Under the pieces are notes generated by a model that saw only the letters and a list, made by a program, of their open reading frames with translations, had not been told where the DNA came from and ran no database searches. This document shows, piece by piece, positions 8,007-16,280 of a DNA stretch of 64,000 nt (the stretch's first letter is position 1; each line of letters opens with the position of its first letter). The stretch is taken from assembly GCA_021779935.1 (NCBI GenBank), contig JAJXZT010000040.1:186001-250000 (forward strand), given 5' to 3'. Made by a program: the position numbers and the translations under genes. Source of the stretch: Acidobacteriota bacterium (GTDB taxonomy: Bacteria > Acidobacteriota > Terriglobia > Terriglobales > Acidobacteriaceae).

Positions 8007-8636
8007 ATGCGAGCATCCAGCTTCTGCGGTGTAATTCTTGCGGCGGGCGAGTCGTCGCGCATGGGACGAGACAAGGCACTGCTGCCGTGGCCTGCTTCGC
8101 ACGGCGCGACCGGCACGGGCACGTTCCTGACAGCAACCATACAGGCGCTGCGGGAAAACACCGACATGATTATCGTGGTGGCCGGAAAAAACACGGCCGC
8201 ACTGGAGCCGATCGTTTACGCGCAAGGTGGATTCATCATCACCAACACTGCGCCGGAACTGGGACAGTTCAGTTCGTTGAAGCTGGGAATACAGGACGTG
8301 CTGAACCGCGGTCGCGACGCGGCGATTGTGACGCTGGTGGACAAGGCTCCGGTGGCGAGCGCGACGGTGGCGGGATTGCGGCAGGAGTACATGGTATCGA
8401 CGGACGACGTGTGGGCGGTGGTGCCGGAATACGAAGGCGACCACGGTCACCCGATCGTTGTGGGACGAGAAATGATGTCGGCGTTCCTGCATACTCCGCT
8501 GACGGCCACGGCGCGCGACGTGATGCACGCAAACGAAAAGCATGTGCGCTATGTCCGGGTAAACGATCCGCATGTCACGCTGAACATCAATACGCCGGAA
8601 GACTATGAACGCCTGATTACGGCCCCTACCCACTAA
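8007..8636 (+). CDS. MocA/MobA-like molybdenum cofactor nucleotidyltransferase
   Basis: 209 residues. The N-terminal signature LAAGESSRMGRDKALLP is the nucleotide-binding loop of the MobA-like NTP transferase family. Members attach CMP or GMP to molybdopterin, or act on related nucleotide substrates. GDHGHPIVV and LNINTPEDYERL complete the pattern of the MocA/PucB branch (molybdenum cofactor cytidylyltransferase). The metal-binding D-x-P motif appears as DKAPV rather than the more usual DQPL. Proximity to xdhC supports a role in maturing xanthine/CO dehydrogenase-type enzymes. It is followed by the HAD gene after 25 bases, probably co-transcribed. Confidence 0.85.
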   Translation: MRASSFCGVILAAGESSRMGRDKALLPWPASHGATGTGTFLTATIQALRENTDMIIVVAGKNTAALEPIVYAQGGFIITNTAPELGQFSSLKLGIQDVLNRGRDAAIVTLVDKAPVASATVAGLRQEYMVSTDDVWAVVPEYEGDHGHPIVVGREMMSAFLHTPLTATARDVMHANEKHVRYVRVNDPHVTLNINTPEDYERLITAPTH

Positions 8637-8661
8637 CAGACCATCCGGGAGAATCCGCAAG

Positions 8662-9375
8662 TTGAAGCAGGGAGTTCTAAGCGCCAAAGCCACGACGTTC
8701 GTGAACGCCGTCCTCGCAAAAAAACCGTCCATCGCGGTCTTCGACTGCGACGGGACACTGTGGTCCGGCGACGCCGGCGCGGATTTCTTCTACTGGGAAA
8801 TCGAGCGCGGGTTGATTCCGCCAGATGCGGTGGAGTGGATTCTGCCACGCTACGACGACTATAAAGCCGGCAAGGTGGACGAGGTGACGATCTGCGGAGA
8901 GATGGTGGCGATCCACGACGGCGTAAGCCTGCAACGGATACGCAACGCAGCGGCAGAGTTCTTCCGGAGCGTGGTGGAGCCGAGAATTTTCCAGGACCTG
9001 CGGGAGTTGACGCGGCGCCTGGGCGAACAGGGTTGCGAACTCTGGGCGGTGTCGTCGACGAACGACTGGGTGATCAATGAGGGCGTGAAGCAATTCGGCA
9101 TCCCGCTGGAACATGTGCTGGCGGCGTCGGTGGCGTCGAACGACGGGATCGCTACGGCAGAACTGATTCGCGTTCCGACCGATGAGCTGAAGGCGACGGC
9201 AATCGAGGAAGTGATTGGACGTCCAGTGGACGCAGTGTTCGGAAATTCCATCCACGATTACGCGATGCTGGAACTGGCGCGCGATGCCTATGCGGTGAAT
9301 CCCAACGCGGACCTGGAAACAATGGCGCGGGAGATGGGATGGACTGTCTACTGGCCGGAGAAAGTTCTGCAATAG
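8662..9375 (+). CDS. HAD-superfamily (IB, phosphoserine phosphatase-like) hydrolase
   Basis: 237 residues starting at a TTG; no ATG lies near the conserved N-terminus. HAD motif I is FDCDGTLW with the nucleophile and acid/base aspartates. Motif II is the Ser in WAVSSTND, and the late motif FGNSIHDYAML supplies the metal-binding Asp. The helical cap between motifs I and II (WEIERGLIPP to the VEPRIF region) matches subclass IB phosphatases such as SerB. A phosphomonoesterase on a small metabolite is likely; the specific substrate is unknown. Probably in the same transcript as the preceding nucleotidyltransferase. Confidence 0.82.
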   Translation: MKQGVLSAKATTFVNAVLAKKPSIAVFDCDGTLWSGDAGADFFYWEIERGLIPPDAVEWILPRYDDYKAGKVDEVTICGEMVAIHDGVSLQRIRNAAAEFFRSVVEPRIFQDLRELTRRLGEQGCELWAVSSTNDWVINEGVKQFGIPLEHVLAASVASNDGIATAELIRVPTDELKATAIEEVIGRPVDAVFGNSIHDYAMLELARDAYAVNPNADLETMAREMGWTVYWPEKVLQ

Positions 9376-9379
9376 ATGG

Positions 9380-9736
9380 CTAAGGTAGCTGCGCCAGCGC
9401 TGCCTTGAGAGTGTCAAGCGCGAGGTGAGCGGCATGGCCAGAGGCCTCGGGGAGGCCGCCGATGCGCTCGATGAGTTCGTCGAGCCGGAGAGAACGGGCT
9501 TCGGCGACGGTCCTGCCGGTAATCAGCTCAGTCAAAAGAGACGCACAGGCCATGGAGGGCACACAGCCCCTGGCGCGGAAGCGCGCCGCGACGACAACAC
9601 CATTCTCAATCTTCAAAGACAACTCAAAGATGTCGCCACAGGCGGGGTTCTCGAGGCGGGCGCGAGCATTGGCGTCGGGGAGCAAGCCGGGGTTGCGCGG
9701 ATTCTGAAAATGATCGAGTAGGGCTGCGGAATACAT
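9380..9736 (-). CDS. NifU/IscU-like Fe-S scaffold protein lacking the third cysteine
   Basis: 118 residues from ATG 9736, which has AGGA upstream and begins MYSAALLDHFQNPRN, the usual opening of IscU/SufU. Scaffold residues are visible as Cys33-Gly-Asp35 (NPACGD) and Cys58 (ARGCVPSMACAS). The third ligand cysteine that follows a His in IscU (LHCSILA) is absent: the equivalent stretch reads SGHAAHLALD (His101-Ala102). An extra cysteine, Cys64, is present. It may still bind a cluster with altered ligation or act as an accessory protein. It overlaps nothing and is divergent from the BtuF-like gene, 40 bases away. Confidence 0.82.
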   Translation of the reverse strand: MYSAALLDHFQNPRNPGLLPDANARARLENPACGDIFELSLKIENGVVVAARFRARGCVPSMACASLLTELITGRTVAEARSLRLDELIERIGGLPEASGHAAHLALDTLKAALAQLP

Positions 9737-9776
9737 GGGCGTCCTGCTAAGCTCTGGGGATAGGGTAGCAGTTCTC

Positions 9777-10595
9777 ATGAGTAATCACACACCAGGCAGA
9801 ATCATCTCATTGCAGCCGAGCATTACGGTGACGCTGGCTCGACTGGGCGCGCTGGACCGGGTGGTGGCGTGCACGAAATATTGCGCGGATGTGTGCCCCG
9901 AGGCGGCGGCCGGAAGGCTGATTGTGCAGGACTCGTGGACGGCCCAGGCAGAACAAATTCTGGAGGCGAAGCCGGACCTGGTGATCGCGTCGGTCCCATA
10001 CCAGTTGGAAGCCGTGGCGGAGATTCTGAAGACGGGGCTTCCCTTCCTCGGACTGGCGCCGAAGTTGCTCGACGACGTTTACAAGGACATAGCGATGCTG
10101 GCGGGGATCATCGGTGAAACGGAACGGGGCGAGCGGTTGATTGAGGAGATGAAGGCGGGGATTGAGGCGGTTCGGACGAAAGCCGCAGGGCTGGCGCAAC
10201 CGCTGGTTTATTGCGAAGAGTGGGGCAAGCCGCTGATCCATTCGCAGCCGTGGGTGGCGGAAATGGTGGAGGCGGCGGGAGGAACTTTTCTGGGCGCACC
10301 CGGAGAGCACGCCACGGAGGATGAAATTCGCGAGGCCGATCCGGAGGTGGTGATCGCGGCGTGGTGTGGCGCGGGTGACAGGGTTCCGCTGGACAAAGTG
10401 GTGACGGGACGCGGATGGCAAAACACACGTGCGGCAAAGAACCGCCGGGTTTACTGCATCGCGGATGAACTACTGAATACTCCGGCACCGACGCTGCTGG
10501 GCGGACTGGAGGCGCTGGCGTGGGCGATCCATCCGGAGACGTTTGCGCGGGCGAGAGGCATAAGGCAGATCGGGGAGCCGGTCAAAGAAAGTTAG
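9777..10595 (+). CDS. BtuF/TroA-like cobalamin- or metal-complex-binding protein without signal peptide
   Basis: 272 residues from ATG 9777. It has the periplasmic-binding type III fold pattern: RIISLQPSITVTLARLGALDRVV at the start, KPDLVIASVPYQLEAV mid-domain, then a helix-rich linker and a second lobe with ADPEVVIAAWCG and a typical C-terminal helix. BtuF and related proteins bind vitamin B12 or corrinoid/ferric complexes for an ABC importer. This copy has no hydrophobic signal peptide even if the upstream in-frame ATG at 9735 is used, and no ABC permease or ATPase is adjacent. A cytoplasmic corrinoid-binding or other role is possible. Its 3' end overlaps the convergent Cys-cluster gene by 4 bases. 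Confidence 0.78.
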   Translation: MSNHTPGRIISLQPSITVTLARLGALDRVVACTKYCADVCPEAAAGRLIVQDSWTAQAEQILEAKPDLVIASVPYQLEAVAEILKTGLPFLGLAPKLLDDVYKDIAMLAGIIGETERGERLIEEMKAGIEAVRTKAAGLAQPLVYCEEWGKPLIHSQPWVAEMVEAAGGTFLGAPGEHATEDEIREADPEVVIAAWCGAGDRVPLDKVVTGRGWQNTRAAKNRRVYCIADELLNTPAPTLLGGLEALAWAIHPETFARARGIRQIGEPVKES

Positions 10596-11200
10596 CGCGC
10601 AAGGCAGAAGGCGACGATAGTCTCGCCGCGCCGTTTGGTTCTCTTCTCAACTTCCTTTACAAGTACAGGTTCAAGATTGTCGGGATCAACTGCCATTTCA
10701 CAGGCGGCGATATCGTCGTCGGATGCGCCGTGGAAACAGAGTTCGCAGACGCCGAGGCCACCTTCGGAGCGGACGGGCGGACCGAAGACACGGCAAGTCA
10801 TGGGACGCGCGGCGTAGAGATCGCAGAGGCCGGTGGCGGGATCGAGCGCGGGACAAGGCTCGTCGTTGCCGAACTCTTCAAAGCTGGCTTCGGCTTCTTC
10901 GGAGTCATCAAGCAGGCCGGTGGCGAGGTCTCCGGGAAAATCGGGGGCGAGACGCTTGACGGATTCCTTTGCACGCCGGCGAACGCGGGCGGCACGGCGG
11001 GGATCGTCGGCCTCCAGTTCGGTCATTCCCTTTCGTAAACGCGAGGCGTCCAGTTGGTTGATGGCGAAGACGCCAACGCAACACTGCGTACATCCCGGAC
11101 GGCAGACGAGCCATTCACCACTGCGGTGCGCGGCGTCGGCCAGCGCGGCATCGACGATCTGGACGAGACGCTGGTCGGCGCGGGGATGCGGCGGAGGCAT
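10592..11200 (-). CDS. YkgJ-family cysteine-cluster protein
   Basis: 202 residues. The N-terminal CRPGCTQCCVG and the later CPALDPATGLCDLYAARPMTCRVFGPP form the YkgJ-type CxxxCxxCC...CxxY...RPxxCR pattern. This is thought to bind a metal or Fe-S cluster. A second Cys pair (GVCELCFHG) follows. The family is widespread, and its function is undetermined for most members. It is convergent with the BtuF-like gene (4-base overlap) and divergent from the DoxX-like gene. Confidence 0.82.
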   Translation of the reverse strand: MPPPHPRADQRLVQIVDAALADAAHRSGEWLVCRPGCTQCCVGVFAINQLDASRLRKGMTELEADDPRRAARVRRRAKESVKRLAPDFPGDLATGLLDDSEEAEASFEEFGNDEPCPALDPATGLCDLYAARPMTCRVFGPPVRSEGGLGVCELCFHGASDDDIAACEMAVDPDNLEPVLVKEVEKRTKRRGETIVAFCLAR

Positions 11201-11233
11201 GAGTAAAAGATAGCGTAAAAAGACGGGAGATGC

Positions 11234-11262
11234 TTGACAGTAAATCGGAGCAAAACTACCTT
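11234..11262 (+). promoter_or_regulatory. Candidate sigma-70-type promoter
   Basis: A consensus -35 TTGACA at 11234-11239 is followed after 17 bases by TACCTT (11257-11262), a weak -10. It precedes the preferred start of the DoxX-like membrane protein by 22 bases. The -10 match is poor, so the call is tentative. Confidence 0.35.
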
Positions 11263-11284
11263 GGTAGCCCTCCGTGGGGTGGAA

Positions 11285-12112
11285 ATGACTGGAAAATCAC
11301 TGACCGAAAGCGGTCCGCTGGGGCGGACTGTGGGCGCATTGCCGTGCGCGGGACGAGTCATCTATTCGCTGGCGATCGTCGCGCTGGGCGTCGAGACGAT
11401 TGTGTGTGCGGGGGTGGTGGCTCACCCGCTCGGGAAACAATACAACCTGATCCCGGTGATTCCGTGGGTGCCGGCGATTCGTTGGGTGGCGTATCTGTTC
11501 GGCGCGATTTGGGTAGTGTGCGGAGCAGGATTGCTGGTCCGAAAAATGGAGCAGCGCGCCGCGCTGACACTCGGCACGGTGCTCTTCTTGTGCGGGCTGG
11601 TGCTGGACTTGCCAAAGACCATCCCCGTCCCCGCCAGCATCGGGATGCGGACGATTGTGTTTGAGACGCTCGTGATCGCGAGCCTCGCATGGCTGCTGCC
11701 ATACCGGGGCGCGTCGCCAAACTGGCTGACACGAGTAGCACGCTATGTGGTTGCGGTAAGTCTCATCGTGTTTGGCGTGGACCACTTCCTGGGGCTGACG
11801 TTCATCGCGGCCATAGTTCCGGGGTGGATCCCGTGGCACAAGTTCTGGGTTGTGTTTTTCGGCGTGGGACTCATCGCTGCCGGAGTGAGCATCGGACTCA
11901 ATCTGCTGCAACGGTGGGGCGCAGCGTGCGCTGGACTGATGTTCGGAATTTGGGTGGTCACACTACATATCCCAAGAGTTATGGGACTGCTGGGTATTCC
12001 AGGAGCGCCGCGCGATCCGGATGAGTATTCCAGCCTGCTGATCGCGATTGCTCTGTGGGGAGGGTTGTGGGCGCTAACGGGGCGGCAGAAGATGGATTCA
12101 TCCGCACCGTAA
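11285..12112 (+). CDS. DoxX-like polytopic membrane protein
   Basis: 275 residues from ATG 11285, preferred because GGGGTGGA precedes it. The frame opens earlier with a TTG that overlaps a possible -35 box. About eight hydrophobic segments can be seen (starting near IYSLAIVALGVETIVC, WVAYLFGAIWVVCGAGLLV, LTLGTVLFLCGLVLDL, TIVFETLVIASLAWLL, YVVAVSLIVFGVDHFLGL, FWVVFFGVGLIAAGVSIGL, AACAGLMFGIWVVTLHIP and SLLIAIALWGGLWAL). The repeated four-helix pattern with GVDHFL resembles tandem DoxX/DUF-type membrane proteins. No enzymatic residues are recognised. A palindrome-rich intergenic region follows. Confidence 0.65.
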   Translation: MTGKSLTESGPLGRTVGALPCAGRVIYSLAIVALGVETIVCAGVVAHPLGKQYNLIPVIPWVPAIRWVAYLFGAIWVVCGAGLLVRKMEQRAALTLGTVLFLCGLVLDLPKTIPVPASIGMRTIVFETLVIASLAWLLPYRGASPNWLTRVARYVVAVSLIVFGVDHFLGLTFIAAIVPGWIPWHKFWVVFFGVGLIAAGVSIGLNLLQRWGAACAGLMFGIWVVTLHIPRVMGLLGIPGAPRDPDEYSSLLIAIALWGGLWALTGRQKMDSSAP

Positions 12113-12146
12113 GTTCCCGTGCCAGAGGATTCGCCACTGGGCGGAC

Positions 12147-12175
12147 CCCATGCAAGCAACCTCGGCTTGCATGGG
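12147..12175. repeat. 11-bp perfect inverted repeat
   Basis: CCCATGCAAGC at 12147-12157 pairs with GCTTGCATGGG at 12165-12175 around a 7-base loop. There is no T-tract on either side, so it is not a standard terminator. It lies between the convergent DoxX-like and aldo/keto reductase genes. Confidence 0.75.
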
Positions 12176-12322
12176 CCAGCAGTGAAGCCCCGTCTCGCTC
12201 TGCAACAGGTTCTCATATAAACGGTGACCGTCGCTCCTTGATCAGTCGTTTTCGCGGGGTGATGTGCTCGCTAGTGAGAACTTCAGTCGTCCCTCCGGGA
12301 CTTGGTCGTCGTTTCACGTTTT

Positions 12323-12368
12323 CCCGGCCATGAATGGCCGGGCTATTTTCGTGCGCCCCTGACGGGGC
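12323..12368. repeat. Paired palindromes resembling an interspersed intergenic repeat
   Basis: Two adjacent hairpins: CCCGGCCA/TGGCCGGG with a TGAA loop (12323-12342), then GCCCC/GGGGC with a TGAC loop (12355-12368). They are separated by an AT-rich linker ending in TTTTCG. Their form is that of the small interspersed palindromic repeats common between genes in acidobacterial-type genomes. Whether other copies exist cannot be seen in this window. Confidence 0.6.
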
Positions 12369-12375
12369 TTGGTGA

Positions 12376-13518
12376 TTATCCCAACGCCGTGGCGACCTTG
12401 GGCAGCCACTCGCTGATCGGAATTTTCTGTGGGCACAACTCCTCGCAGACCTTGCACGTGGTGCATTCCTCGGCGTGTTCCGGCTTGGGGAAAAATGTCT
12501 TGTAGATATAACGGGAGCCGGGAATGTCTTCGTGCAGGTGCGCCTCGTTAAACAGTTCGAGGTTGCGCGGAATGTTTACGCCGTTGGGACACGGCATGCA
12601 ATAGCCGCATTTGGTGCACGGGATGGGCGTGCGTTCGAGGTATTTGCGGCGGAGCTGCTCGATGACCTGGTGGTCGGCGGGAAGGAAGGAATGCAGGCGC
12701 GAACGGCTGGCCGAGTCGAGGTTGGCGTCCACCTGTTCGAGGCTGCTCATGCCGCTGAGAATGGTGGAGACCTCGGGCTGATCCCAGATCCACTGCAAGG
12801 CCCAGTCGGCGGGAGAGCGCTTGATGGTGGAGCGGTCGTAGATTTCGCGGATCGCCGCCGGAGGGTTCGTGAGCCTGCCGCCAAGCAACGGTTCCATGAC
12901 AACAACGGCGAGGCCCTTTTCGGCCGCAAGCTTCAATCCCGCGAGGCCCGCCTGGTTGTCCACGTCCATGTAGTTGTACTGAATCTGGCAGAAGGTCCAA
13001 CGGTCATATCCATGGAGGATTTCGGTGAAGGTGTTGAAATCGTCGTGGAAGGAGAAGCCCAGGTAGCGGATGCGGCCGTCGCGAATCGCCTGCTGGGAGC
13101 GCTCCAGAAGATTGAATTTGAGGACGACGTTCTGCCAGGTTTTCTTGTTGAGGCCGTGGAGGAGATAGAAATCCACGTGATCGGTCTGGAGACGCTGGAG
13201 CTGCTCGGCCAGCCGCGTGTCGAAATCGGCTTCGTCGCGGAGCAGCCAGATGGGCGACTTGGTGGCGAGCATTACCTTTTCGCGGTAGCCGTCCTGCAAG
13301 GCATGGCCAACCGCAAGTTCACTGTTACCGCCATGGTAGAAGTACGCGGTGTCGAGGTAGTTGACGCCGCCGTCGATGGCGCGGCGAATCATCCGCACCG
13401 CTGCCGGTTGGTCAACGCTGGAACTGCGCGGGTCGCCATCCGTGGTGGGCAGACGCATGGCTCCGAAGCCGAGAGCCGAGACTTTCCAATCAAGCGTTCC
13501 AAAATTGCGAAATTGCAT
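12376..13518 (-). CDS. Aldo/keto reductase with C-terminal 4Fe-4S ferredoxin domain
   Basis: 380 residues. The N-terminal TIM-barrel carries the AKR catalytic tetrad as Asp56, Tyr61, Lys87 and His121 (YLDTAYFYHGG, TKSP, LLHGL). The C-terminal 80 residues hold ferredoxin-type clusters of cysteines, CTKCGYCMPCPNGV and CTTCKVCEELCPQ, expected to bind two 4Fe-4S clusters. This fused architecture is known in predicted aldo/keto reductases of the YccK-like group and suggests coupling of carbonyl reduction to ferredoxin-type electron transfer rather than only NADPH. The substrate is unknown. It is monocistronic, with palindromic repeats at its 3' side. Confidence 0.9.
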   Translation of the reverse strand: MQFRNFGTLDWKVSALGFGAMRLPTTDGDPRSSSVDQPAAVRMIRRAIDGGVNYLDTAYFYHGGNSELAVGHALQDGYREKVMLATKSPIWLLRDEADFDTRLAEQLQRLQTDHVDFYLLHGLNKKTWQNVVLKFNLLERSQQAIRDGRIRYLGFSFHDDFNTFTEILHGYDRWTFCQIQYNYMDVDNQAGLAGLKLAAEKGLAVVVMEPLLGGRLTNPPAAIREIYDRSTIKRSPADWALQWIWDQPEVSTILSGMSSLEQVDANLDSASRSRLHSFLPADHQVIEQLRRKYLERTPIPCTKCGYCMPCPNGVNIPRNLELFNEAHLHEDIPGSRYIYKTFFPKPEHAEECTTCKVCEELCPQKIPISEWLPKVATALG

Positions 13519-13993
13519 TCCCTACGTCCTGCGTGCCGGAATTTTCTTCATAAATACTACCTTGCCTGACCGGGGCTAAGGCACTTTTCTTGTAGGCGCG
13601 AATTCCGCGAGCCTCTCCCCTTTCGCTATGCGCAAAGGATAGGCGGAGTCTGTAATCTCGTCTTATTCCTCCAGATATACAAACCAAACATTTACGCCAA
13701 TCGGAGACTATGAATATTTACGTATGAGAATACGTACTCGGTCGCGCTCGCACTGCGCGAAAGAGCGACAATTCGTTGCGCGGGAAAGTTGCGAGTGCTA
13801 CACTCCGGCGCGAATAAAATCGCCGTCGGCTATGACTCCTTGTTTTGCGGAGGCTGCTCTACGGTAAAGTGCTGCCGCCTTGCAGCGCGTGAATGATGCC
13901 CTGTTACCTGCGTCACGACCGTTCTACCGTCATGAACGCGTATAAGGATTAGCGTGTCGACGAACCTGCTGTGACAGTTCAGGAGGTTTTCCA
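13519..13993. other. 475-base non-coding region between divergent genes
   Basis: Separates the aldo/keto reductase start from the PDZ-TPR gene start. It contains a perfect interrupted palindrome (13719-13736) and, immediately before the PDZ-TPR ATG, a consensus AGGAGG ribosome-binding site at 13981-13986. No protein gene or recognisable RNA was found. Confidence 0.6.
13719..13736. promoter_or_regulatory. Perfect interrupted palindrome, candidate operator
   Basis: TACGTAT-GAGA-ATACGTA: two 7-base arms around a 4-base spacer in an AT-rich setting, 258 bases upstream of the PDZ-TPR gene. The symmetry and position suit a dimeric regulator. No T-tract follows, so it is not a terminator. The regulator is unknown. 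Confidence 0.45.
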
Positions 13994-16078
13994 ATGATCG
14001 CATTGCCATACTTTAGTTTCCGAAGGTTATTCTTCTCTGCCGTCTTCTGCTCGCTATTTCTTGCGTTTGCAGCCCTGAAGGCGCAGGCGCAAACTCCAGC
14101 GCTGGGCGTTCGCTTCCTGGCTCCTGATCTGGCGTATCAACTTGATGAAGGAGTGAGAACGACGAGTCTGTCCAAGGGAGCATTCGTCGTTGTCCAAGTT
14201 ACCCCCGGTGGCCCTGCCGCGATGGCAGGTATTCATCCAGGCGATGTGTTGATTTCGATAGCGGGCAAAAGAGTGTGCCAGGGAGATGACGTATCCACCT
14301 CGATCAACAGCGCAGGAGTCGGCACGGACTTACCGATCGTCTTTGTACGAGACGGGGAGATCAAGGAACTGAAGGTCAGAACGGCGAACAGGACGGACTT
14401 CGATCCGGACGCGAGCCGCGAGGCGGAAGCCGTGGTAAGGATTGCCGCAGACTGGCAGCGTAACGACGATAAGGCTGTGCTTTCAGACTGCCGAGTGATT
14501 CCCGAAGCAAAGCAGGCGCTTGCGCATTTCGCATGCGGGCTGTCTGAGTTTCGTCGCCGGCGTGCCAAGCAGGCCGAAAAAATCTTCAAACTGAGTCAAG
14601 GCCTTTGCCCAGGGTGCCCGGACCTATTTGCGAATGAAGCTTTCGGACTCCGGATAAGTGGATGGGACTATGTGGCGCCATGGTCTACGGCCACAACATT
14701 AATGAACCGCTACGGGACGGCCGAGAAAATGGCCTTTACTGCGCTGGATACGCGGCTGCAAACGGACATGAAAATGTTGGCGGAAAAGGGTCAAACGCAG
14801 GCCGCACTTGACCGGTACATAGCATATGCCAATGGGGAGTCCTCATGCCGGAATGTACCGCCACCTCCAGAGCTGGCGAACCTCGTCATCCAGCTTGTGA
14901 CAAAGGTGAACCCGTCGTTGGCCGTACCACAATCGGCACGGCGCAAAGCGGACCAGGCACGCACAACCGCCAAGATTGCCAACAGCGCCGCGCAACTGGT
15001 TCAGGCGGAGGAACAGTGGAACGCCGTTATGTGGCTCGCGCCGTGGTGGGGAGAACCCTATGCCAAGGCAGCAGATTTGCTCGAAAGGACGGGGCATCCC
15101 AACGAAGCCGTCGAGATCGCAAAGCGGGCGCTCAGTTTGCCGCGTGTTGATGCCCCGGAGGCCGAACCAGCCACACCGGAAAGCGCTCCCGGAGGCGGCC
15201 AGTTCTCGGGTAACCCGGCGGATGTTCTGCGCCAATGTATCGGAGCACTCGCCACTACCCAACAGGGCAGCCCGGAGGAACAGCAGCTCCTGAAACAAGC
15301 AATCCAGGCAGCATCGAAAATGACATCTGCGCCAACGGTGCCGGATACCGCACAGCGGTATCTTGCGCGAGGCCAGGCGGCATTGGAGATGGCGCAATCA
15401 CCATCCGATTATGCGGACGCCGTAACCGAGTTCGAGAATGCGGTCCGGACTGCGCCGTGGTGGGCGGACGCCTATCGTGGCATGGGTTTGGCGCAGGAGA
15501 AGGCAACCAACTACAAGGATTCGATTGCAGCGTATCATCTTTACCTTGCTGCAGCTCCCGGCGCCGCAGATGCGAAGGACGTCCAAAACAAGATCTACAA
15601 ACTGGAGTATGCGCTCGATCGGTCGCAAAAGCAGTCGGTTGAAAAAGCGCTGGCCGAGAAGGAACTTGCCGCCCGCATCCAGGGACTGGAAGGACTGTGG
15701 CAGGAAGAAGGAACGGGGCACATGTGGCGAGCGTCGATCCAGGACGGCATGTTCGTAGCGCGGAAGCCCGGGTATGTTGACAAGGAGAACTCATACAACG
15801 GCGAGTTCCTGATTCGCGCTGTGTTCAAAGCCAATGGTCTCGAAGGGACGTACCAGGTACCACCGATGACAGAAACCAAAAGTAGCTGCTCGACAGGCCA
15901 GAGCGAGCAGCCTTTGAGCGCAACCGTCAGCAACGGGGGCAGGACGATTACACTCAAGTACCAGTCTCCGGTGTATTCGAGCAAGTATGTTCGCGCCACG
16001 TTGTTTACGGTGGCGAAGTGCATCTCATTCGACAAGATGCGCGACGACGTGAAGATCGTGGTGCTTCAAAAGCAATAG
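13994..16078 (+). CDS. Secreted PDZ-domain and TPR-repeat protein
   Basis: 694 residues, start fixed by AGGAGG eight bases upstream. A signal peptide occupies about 1-33 (FFSAVFCSLFLAFAALKAQAQ). A PDZ domain follows (about 35-135), with GAFVVVQVTPGGPAAMAGIHPGDVLISIAGK typical of the carboxylate-binding loop and second helix. Residues about 150-560 are helical with TPR-like units; the clearest is the repeated A-PWWG/ADAY pattern near 345-360 and 490-510. The last 130 residues form a beta-rich domain of unknown type. No protease domain is present, so it is likely a periplasmic scaffold or substrate-recognition protein. It appears monocistronic, with a terminator downstream. Confidence 0.8.
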   Translation: MIALPYFSFRRLFFSAVFCSLFLAFAALKAQAQTPALGVRFLAPDLAYQLDEGVRTTSLSKGAFVVVQVTPGGPAAMAGIHPGDVLISIAGKRVCQGDDVSTSINSAGVGTDLPIVFVRDGEIKELKVRTANRTDFDPDASREAEAVVRIAADWQRNDDKAVLSDCRVIPEAKQALAHFACGLSEFRRRRAKQAEKIFKLSQGLCPGCPDLFANEAFGLRISGWDYVAPWSTATTLMNRYGTAEKMAFTALDTRLQTDMKMLAEKGQTQAALDRYIAYANGESSCRNVPPPPELANLVIQLVTKVNPSLAVPQSARRKADQARTTAKIANSAAQLVQAEEQWNAVMWLAPWWGEPYAKAADLLERTGHPNEAVEIAKRALSLPRVDAPEAEPATPESAPGGGQFSGNPADVLRQCIGALATTQQGSPEEQQLLKQAIQAASKMTSAPTVPDTAQRYLARGQAALEMAQSPSDYADAVTEFENAVRTAPWWADAYRGMGLAQEKATNYKDSIAAYHLYLAAAPGAADAKDVQNKIYKLEYALDRSQKQSVEKALAEKELAARIQGLEGLWQEEGTGHMWRASIQDGMFVARKPGYVDKENSYNGEFLIRAVFKANGLEGTYQVPPMTETKSSCSTGQSEQPLSATVSNGGRTITLKYQSPVYSSKYVRATLFTVAKCISFDKMRDDVKIVVLQKQ

Positions 16079-16131
16079 GAGACACGTGCGAGCCACGGGG
16101 CCTTAAACAATCCGGAGTTAGTGACACTGCG

Positions 16132-16160
16132 CAGGCGGTCGATTCTGGCCGCCTGTTTTC
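16132..16160 (+). terminator. Rho-independent terminator after the PDZ-TPR gene
   Basis: A 7-bp stem CAGGCGG/CCGCCTG (16132-16138 with 16149-16155) with a 10-base loop, followed by TTTTC. It lies 53 bases past the stop. Confidence 0.75.
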
Positions 16161-16280
16161 ATTTGAGAAAACTCCTGGCAGACTGCCGGACTCCCAGAGT
16201 GGGCCGAATGGGTTGCTGAGAGAAATGCTTCTGCCGAAAGTGACGTTGACAGCGACGTGGCTGCGGCCAAGTATGTGCGT

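Noticed and set aside
12475-13569. Plus-strand open frame opposite the aldo/keto reductase
   Set aside because: Antisense shadow; the minus-strand protein has a full catalytic tetrad and ferredoxin motifs.
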